Origin: Mytilinidion resinicola
Taxonomy: Eukaryota; Ascomycota; Dothideomycetes; Mytilinidiales; Mytilinidiaceae
Direction: 5' to 3'
Length of the DNA: 64,000 bases
NCBI RefSeq assembly: GCF_010093595.1
Contig: NW_022985443.1
Coordinates: 1,890,993 to 1,954,992 of the forward strand
Within the stretch, counting starts at the first letter, position 1, and each line of letters starts with the position of its first letter. Below are positions 57,600 to 64,000 of the stretch, piece after piece. The notes beneath the pieces were generated by a model. That model worked only from the letters and a program-made list of their open reading frames with translations, had not been told where the DNA came from and did not search any database. Position numbers and translations under genes: made by a program.

Positions 57600-58700
57600 G
57601 GTCAGTACGGGGTTGTGTGACAGGCACCTGACCTGCTGGAATTTCTTTCGCTGGAGGGGTATAAAGGCTTGACGGACAGCTGCTGGATGGGTTCTTCAGA
57701 GGAGCGAGGGGTTGGGGTTGGGATCAAACCTAAAACTCTACACCTACATGGGTGGGCGGGGGAGTGGCGGATCAACAGTGTACCTCTACGAAAGCCATGG
57801 AGGTTCTTCAAAACAGTAAAGGACATCAATTCATGGGGTGGAGTGGTGGATCAACATTGTACCTCTGGACAATCATGGAGGAGATTCGAAATCACCGAAA
57901 GCCCAAGGCAATGGGGTGGGAGGTGTGGCGGATCAAAACGTTCCTCATCAATTCCTACATGGAGGGACGAAAGAAGCTACTAAACCTTCCGATGGGACGA
58001 GGGAGGTGCGGTCGATCAAAAGCAGATCTGATAGTCACCAACGGAGAAGTTTCAAAGCCGTCGCCAGATACGGCCACGTGGTGGGAGGTGCGGTCTTGTA
58101 GCAATGTTCAAAATGCCGTGTCATGGAGGAGGTTCAAATTCAATGAAATCGAAAGGCTGATGGTGTGGGTGGGCGGTGGATCAAAGTCGTACTCGTCGGG
58201 CATGCATGGAGGGAGTTCAAAAGACAATACAAGCAATGCCATGACCGGAGCAGGGAGGTGTAGTGGTTGTTCGATATCGACCAAGAATCGACCAGACGAG
58301 CCGTTCATGGGAGAGCTTCAAGATTGGTATTACTTGTACTCGATGGGGAGATGGGGTGGATCAAATACCGACACAAAACCGCATATGGAGAAGCCTCAAA
58401 ACTTTGAGCTCATCTATTCCTTGGGAAGGTGTGGTGGATCAAAAGCCTACGCATAGATCCGCCACGGAGCGACTTCGAATCTTTGAGCTCATCTACACAA
58501 TGGGGAGGGATCGTGGTTTAAGATACACCCGTAAGCCGTCTCAGGAAGGACTGAAAACGGTTTACACTACGGCCCATATGGGGGACGGTGTGGTGGATCA
58601 ACTCAGGCGAAAGCGCAAGGCGATGGAGTTGGAGGTGCGTTGGATCAGATGAACCCATGGGAGCGGGTATCAATCTCGAAGCAGCTGTGTCCGATTCAGG
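57600..58700 (+). repeat. Promoter-like end of the element family followed by an expanded GGATCAA array
   Basis: GGTATAAAGGC at about 57658, leader GGTTCTTCAGAGGAGCG at about 57690 and GGGATCAAACC at 57720, then at least nine further units of about 50-155 bp. Each combines a GGTG/GGNGGATCAA box (about 57768, 57849, 57929, 58013, 58168, 58358, 58436, 58593, 58643) with a CATGGAG...TTCAAA box. The same two boxes occur once or twice in the bodies of copies 2-4. A 234-codon frame (57752-58456) crosses the array, but the peptide does not repeat in register, so I do not call it coding. Confidence 0.65.
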
Positions 58701-58879
58701 ATTTGGGAGGGTGGGGTGTCAAAAAGAGGATGGAAACTGACGATGGAGTTGGGAGAGAGTTGCGGTGGTGAGCACATGTCTAGTAATGGTGGAGAGCTTC
58801 ACACCCAGAAAAAGAGGAAGAGGGTTATTGACGAGCTTGGAAGGCCAGCACTGCGATTGTACTGTAGTATAGGCAACCT

Positions 58880-59050
58880 TTAGAAGTATAATTCTTCAGC
58901 ACTTTCGGGGTATAGCTCTTTGGTACTTTCGAAGTCTTACTTTTCGCTCTTTAGTACTTTAGTACTTTTTTGCTCCTTGTTACTTTCTACTCTTTAGTAC
59001 TTTATAGGTCTTGCTTTTCGCTCTTTAGTACTTTCTAACTATCTCCATCT
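58880..59050. repeat. Degenerate TTTAGTACTTT direct repeats
   Basis: CTTTAGTACTTT and close variants occur about six times, twice as the longer TTTTCGCTCTTTAGTACTTT. Confidence 0.75.
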
Positions 59051-59090
59051 CCAGTCCTTACTCCCGGCCGCAAATCCCTCCACTGGCCTA

Positions 59091-59321
59091 TTACTTAGGT
59101 ATGTTGGGATTGTTTAATCGTGCACCTAAACTCCGCTCGAACCCATCGCAGTACACGACCGCGAGTCCTAAGCAACACCTTTTAGCGGATCGAGCCATAA
59201 AATTTGAACCCCAAGCACGGGGAACCAGCCATCGAGCCACAGGTACAGAGAGTTTTGCTAGACTTCCAACCCCCATAGAGGCATTAAAGAAAGTTTGTTG
59301 CAGCCACACGTCTACCTTCAC
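59091..59321 (-). other. Short ORF, open on both strands, unrecognised
   Basis: A 76-codon minus frame overlaps an 89-codon plus frame over the same DNA. Neither has a splice context or known motif. The composition differs from the AT-rich flanks, so it could be a fragment of inserted DNA. I assign no function. Confidence 0.2.
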
Positions 59322-59894
59322 AAAGTCAAGTCACCAGAACTGTGTCAAGATAGACGTGAAAGCGGTTTGAAAAATCCTCTATTTAGTGAGTGAAAAAGCG
59401 GGAGATATCTGCACACGGACTGTCTCGGAATATCAATTACAGTCCTTGCAACGAGTGATGTCCAGTAATGCGATCATCCCCACATCCGCGTATCCTAGAG
59501 CGACGGAGGTAGACTCCTTTGCTAAGTACCGGAGAAGCAATAGCAGATCAGTGGTAAAGAATACAGAAAATTTACTAAAGCACGGAGAAAGTGATAGTGA
59601 AGAATAATCGTCAAGAAGTAGTAGTAGCAGGTAAAATGAATCGCATCTTGGTATCGCTCGCAGTAGAATCACGGAGATCAAACCTCCCAAACCAGTATCC
59701 TGAACACCTAGCCTCCAGCAGCGCATCAAAGCAGCCAGTCTTTGTAGATGTCACCTGCGTCCCCCCTAGTTCATGATAAACGCCATTACGACACATCCGG
59801 TCGATTCCCAGCCCAGTTTCCGTAGCCGTGTAGTCATCTCACAATTCACTCCAGGTAAAGAGCAGTTTTCGTAGTCTTTGGGGAGACTGGGGGT

Positions 59895-60492
59895 TTATAC
59901 GCCCTGCTGCATCTCGACCTTGGGGTCGTGGCCTGTGACACCGGTGTTGCGCGTGCGCCAGCAGTGGAGGGCGGCCATTAGGGTTGAGCCGGCGAAGAAG
60001 AGCCTGTGGCTTGATTAGCTTCATATTTCTACGATGGAATTCCCATTTTCCATAGATCCTCCGTGCTGTTTTACTTCATACCCAGCCTTGCAGACAGAGG
60101 GAAGTCATGAAAAAATGTCGAACTCACCACTCAAACGCCGCAAAAGCCGTCGCAGCTTTCGCCGCACTACACACACCCCCAAAACAGATCCGATCGCTCA
60201 AAAATGCGGCTAGCGCAATGAATCCGCCAAACCAGAACAGCATGGTGACCGCTTCGGCAGCCAGTATTCCATACTTGTGCGCTGCAGTCGGGAAGCGGGC
60301 CGGTGCGAGGATGAGGTAGGCGAGCGCGAGAAGCGTCCAGACGGCGGCGAAGATTAGGAAATTGACTTCGGAGGGTGAGAACTGGTGCCAGTGGCCACCC
60401 CACCAGTTTGCGACGTAGGCTGTTAGTCCTAGCACGATGATGGCGAAGACACCTTGGATGATGCGGAGGGGGAGGGCGTAGTTGATTGCCAT
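59895..60492 (-). CDS. MARVEL-domain membrane protein
   Basis: Two exons, 60492-60128 and 60003-59895, join in phase; 157 residues. Four predicted membrane helices: RIIQGVFAIIVLGLTAYVA, NFLIFAAVWTLLALAYLIL, AAEAVTMLFWFGGFIALAAF, and AAFEWLFFAGSTLMAALHCW formed across the splice junction. This arrangement, a short N-terminus with basic residue before TM1 and a Cys-containing loop (DRICFGGVC) before TM4 is the fungal MARVEL/Nce102-like pattern; such proteins organise plasma-membrane domains. The C-terminal tail is polar and ends EMQQGV. The 124-nt intron is long for this window. Confidence 0.85.
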
Positions 60493-60544
60493 GGTGAAGG
60501 CGGTGGTGTTGGTCGCGCTTCTTTCTCCACTCGTTGGTTGTTGT

Positions 60545-60612
60545 CTCGTAGGAGATTCCTAGTAGGTAGAGGGGTAGGTAGAGGAGTAGGTAGAGGAGTA
60601 AGTAGAGTAGAA
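60545..60612. repeat. GTAGGTAGAGGA short tandem repeat
   Basis: About five imperfect copies of GTAGGTAGAGGA-type units (about 12-15 bp) upstream of the MARVEL gene start. Confidence 0.75.
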
Positions 60613-61654
60613 GGACTTATGTCTTCGTTCGAGAAGGCTGAAGGTGAGGGGAAGAAACGACGAAAAGAAGATGGCGACCAAGATGGACAACAAAAGCGCA
60701 GAAAACAGGAAATGGGCGGGTTTGCGATAGGATACCTAGGTCACACGAGGCCAGGCAGCTTGCATAAGTAAGATGCCCGCAGCCGTTTGCACTATACCGT
60801 GGTGCTCTTATTCACCCCTCAACCGCCACACATCAGACGGCCCCCCGCCGCCAGCAAAGCAGCGCGTCCCCGCTTACGACTCAAACTCACTCTGCGCAGC
60901 CATCGCCTCTGGCTGTGACGTTGTGACGCGGCATTGCCCACTCACTGCAGGCCGTGTTTCAGGCTGGGATGCGCCCTGCCTGAGTTCCCGCGAGCGCATG
61001 ACCGCCTCCGGGGCCGAGACGGCCCTTTAATTGGCAGGGCGTGAGGGTGCTCGTGCGTGCGCGGCCGCGTGGTAATATCGTAAATGTTGCGATTGGTGGT
61101 GAGGATGCAAGAAGGCGGGAGGACGAGGTGTGGTGGCCTGGCGGCCGGTGAAGGATGCGAATCGACGTCATGGCGTGTGGCTGAAGCTTCAACTTTACTT
61201 CTCCGCAGTCAGCTAGAATACGTCTTCAGTCTGGAGAAACTCCCGGGTACGTTTTGGCCGTTCTATGCATACTCATAAGGCTTCAAGAGATTCGAGATAG
61301 ACAGGAATTAAAGTGCTATATGGACCAATCAATTTTATGCATCGTAAACTGTCTCATACCTGGAACGCGACAGGGGAGCAGTGGATGCCACAGGGGTTCT
61401 ATAGCCACGTGATTATATGTCTTTATAGCAGCCTCTCAAGGAAATTACCATCAGTCACGAGAATATGCTTGTTTTGCCCAGCAGTAGTGTTCAGAACACT
61501 CACTGTTCACATATGGGTCAACACACCACGTGACTATGCCCTAAAGTGTTCTTATCCTGACAAACAACCATATCGGTCCCAACCCGCACTCACATTAAAT
61601 TCTTGTGCAAAATATCTAAACGAAAGATTTGCTCACCATTCTTCAACACCGAAC
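60613..61654. other. Intergenic
   Basis: No supported gene. GCGGCCGC occurs at about 61061, and the last 300 bp before the satellite are AT-rich. Confidence 0.4.
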
Positions 61655-64000
61655 TTCCCTAGTCGACGCCGCGGTGCGGTGTAACATCGCCGCCCAGATC
61701 AGAGGCATTAAGTTACACTTGTAGATTCTCTTGTTTAACATACGGACTGAAGTTCAGCGGCGATGCAAGAGCGCACATCGGTGCTTAACACCGCAGTGCG
61801 GTGTAATATCGCCGCCAAGATTAGGATGTATAGTTTACATTCACTCTTTCTTGGCCAAGAACTACAACGTGGGATTTCCGCGGCGATATAACACCGAGAT
61901 TCGCACATTAACACCGTACTGCGGTGTACCATCGCCGCCCAGATCAGGGGTAGTGAGTTACATTCACTCTTTCGACATACAGACTGAGGTTTAGCGGTGT
62001 TTCAAGAGCGCGCATCGGTACTTAACAACGCTCTGCGGTGTTTTATCGCCGCCCAGATTGGGGGCAATAAGTTACACTCACTCTTTTTTGGTTAAGAACT
62101 ACAACATGGGATTTCCGCGGCAATATAAGACCGAGATTCGCTCACTAACACGGTGCTGCGGTGTATAAATCCCGGAAAGAATAGGCCACAAGCCATTTTC
62201 ACTCTTTCAAGTGACAGCATAGAATCTAAGCGGAGATCCAAGGGCGAGCATCGCTACTCACCACCGTCCTATGGTGTTTCATCGCCGCCAATATTAGGAC
62301 TAGTAAACTATGTTTACTATTTCTCGGCTAAGAATTACAACATAAGAATTCCACGGCAATATAACACCGAGCTTCGCTTGTTAACGCCGTGCTGCGGTGT
62401 GTCATCTTTGCAAAAAATAGGAGGCAAGTTATATTACTGTTTTTAGTTACAGCATGGAATCTAAGCGGCAATTTAAGAGCGAGCATCGCTACTTACCACC
62501 GAATCGCGGTGCATCATCGCCGCTAAGGTCAGAAAGAGTAGGATAATTGACTCTTTTATAGACTGAAAGTCATAGCCTACGATTCCAGCGGCGATATTAT
62601 GGCGATCATCGCTACTCAACACCGCGCTGCGGTGTGCTATTGCCGTCAAGATTGGGGGCAGTAAATTACATTCACCCTTTCTATGGTAACAAGGAGAACA
62701 ACCTGGGATCCCAGCGGCGATTCAATAGCGATCATCGGTAGTCAACACCGCGCTGCGGTGTGCTATTGCCGTCAAGATTGGGGCAGTAAGTTACATTCAC
62801 CCTTTCTACGGTAGCAAGGAGAACAACCTGGGATCCTAGCGGCGATTCAATAGCGAGCATCGCTATTCAATGCCGCGCTGCGGTGTACTGTTGCCACCCT
62901 GGTTGGAGGTAGTATGTTACGTTCACCCGTTCTGTGCAAATAAGGAGAACAGCCTGGATAACCTGGGATCCCAGCGGCGATTCAACAGCAAGCATCGCTA
63001 TTCAATGCCGCGCTGCGGTATAACATGGCCGCCGAGATTGGGAGCTGTAACTTATATTCACTTTTTCTAGGCTACAAGCTACTACATAGAAAACGAGCGG
63101 CGATGTCACACCGCAACACGGCGCTGAATACCGATGCTCGCTGTTGAATCGGCTGTGAATATTAGGCGCAGTAAGTTATATTCACTCCGTCTAGACTGAT
63201 CAAGACAGCCTCGAACTCCAGCGGCAATTTAACAGCTAACATCACTATTCAACACCGCCCAGAGGTGTAGCATTATCAACAATATTAGAGATGGCAGACT
63301 TCGTTCACTCTCTCGCACTAGAAGCTACGCTTTGGGGTTCCGGCGGCCGTCGAATAGCGAGCATTACTCAGGTTGCAGCACTACAACCTAGGATCAACAA
63401 CTCATATGCCAGAAAGCTACTCTCCGAACATCAGCTGTAGAGAACCCAGCTGAAATCTCAGCTGTAGAGAACCGAGCTGAAGCCTCAGCTGTGCAGGGCT
63501 CATCTGAACTTACTAGCGCGCCACCCTGGGGGTGGCCCCCTTCCCTCCCCTAGTATATATACAACTAGCTAGACGTCTATAGAAATCAGAGTTCACATCA
63601 ATTTCAACCTGAGTGCATTGCTTTCCAGCGCCGCGTTGCGGTGTAAGATGGCCGCCAATATAAGAGAATAATAATCTCAATTCACTCTTTTCAGGGCTAG
63701 AAGCCATAACCTGAGATGCCAGCGGCGATTATATAGGGAACGTCGCTATTCAACAGCGTCCCACGGTGTAGCATCATCTTCAAGATTAGAGTTAGTAAGC
63801 TCAATTCGCTCTTTCCATACCATCAGTCATAACCTCGGACTCCGGCGGCGATGCTACAACGAGCATCGCTGTTTAGTGCCGCCCCGCGGTGTAGTGTGAC
63901 TGGAATGATTAGAAATAGTACATCTCATTCACTCTTTTTATACCAAAATTCTCAAGCTAGATTTCTAGCGGCAACTCAACAGCGAGCTTCGGTATTTAGC
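61655..64000. repeat. Tandem satellite, about 120-bp units, each with a three-arm foldable core
   Basis: At least 16 degenerate units run to the window edge. Each has a hairpin core CACCGCGCTGCGGTG (e.g. about 61790, 61910, 62618, 62744), then ATCGCCGCC, a spacer with TAAGTTACATTCACTCTTTC, then AGCGGCGAT and a second hairpin such as AGCGAGCATCGCT. AGCGGCGAT of one repeat can pair with ATCGCCGCC after the next core, enclosing the two hairpins. Spacing between successive cores is 112-137 bp up to about 63010, then units become irregular, with a partly inverted one near 63100 and better ones again from 63628. No ORF longer than about 100 codons is supported; the array continues past the window. 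Confidence 0.9.
63432..63508. repeat. 27-bp direct repeat, three copies, inside the satellite
   Basis: CAGCTGTAGAGAACCCAGCT, continued GAAATCT, is followed by two variants. Each unit contains CAGCTG at one end and AGCTGAA-like sequence at the other, so units are partly self-complementary. It interrupts the regular satellite. Confidence 0.75.

Noticed and set aside
57752..58456. Plus-strand frame of 234 codons
   Set aside because: It runs through the GGATCAA array without the peptide repeating in register, so the openness is likely due to purine-rich composition.
59091..59370. Ribosomal or mitochondrial DNA insertion
   Set aside because: Two overlapping frames on opposite strands raised the idea, but I could not match it to any rRNA or mitochondrial gene from the sequence alone.
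61655..64000. CRISPR array
   Set aside because: The repeats are about 120 bp, degenerate and without unique spacers, and the window is eukaryotic.

Overview
The window is nuclear DNA of a filamentous ascomycete (Pezizomycotina). Protein-coding genes are split by many short introns (about 45-125 nt, GT...CTNAC-like branch...AG), and the family content fits: a Mup1-type amino-acid permease, Edc4-like decapping scaffold, Erd2, a clamp-loader subunit, a GPI-type aspartic protease, a proteinase K-like subtilisin, CotH, MARVEL, 2EXR/F-box-like and AsaB-like proteins. The class cannot be fixed from sequence alone. I rebuilt exon structures by hand; all quoted splice phases close exactly.

Layout. 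0-10 kb: end of a Cys-rich secreted-type gene, a small secreted protein (-), a CotH gene (-), a C-terminal CorA-type fragment (-) facing a broken unknown gene (+), then an intronless bacterial-luciferase-type monooxygenase (+). 10.8-13.1 kb: nine-exon methionine-type permease. 15-19 kb: an intact HExxH metallopeptidase-like gene followed by a decayed tandem paralogue. 19.5-22.6 kb: six-exon gene of unknown function (-) and a short-chain dehydrogenase (+). 22.6-25.5 kb has no convincing gene. 25.5-33 kb: subtilisin, an ORF broken by one stop, a small two-exon gene, an AsaB-like pseudogene, an NLR (NACHT/NB-ARC) remnant and an F-box-like gene. 34.7-39.1 kb: RFC subunit (-) and aspartic protease (+). 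41.9-44.9 kb: an NmrA-like gene and a three-exon gene of unknown function. 48.1-56.7 kb is a compact housekeeping block: Erd2 (-), cytosolic endo-beta-N-acetylglucosaminidase (+), Edc4 (+). 59.9-60.5 kb: MARVEL protein (-). 61.65 kb to the end: a tandem satellite.

The most unusual content is non-coding. Between the genes at 33.6-34.5, 39.5-41.8, 45.2-47.3 and 57.6-58.7 kb lie copies of one element family. A complete copy is about 0.6-0.75 kb and is bounded by inverted ends. Each end carries one or two CACGTG boxes, a TATA box and a conserved leader 35-41 bp further in, so two promoter-like ends point inward at each other. The terminal satellite has units of about 120 bp, each able to fold into an outer stem plus two hairpins. 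I know of no described family matching either, but no database could be searched.

Several genes are visibly decaying (metallopeptidase paralogue, AsaB-like gene, NLR remnant, ORF at 27 kb, ORF at 7 kb). They sit near the repeats and between intact genes, which suggests an accessory region interleaved with core genes.
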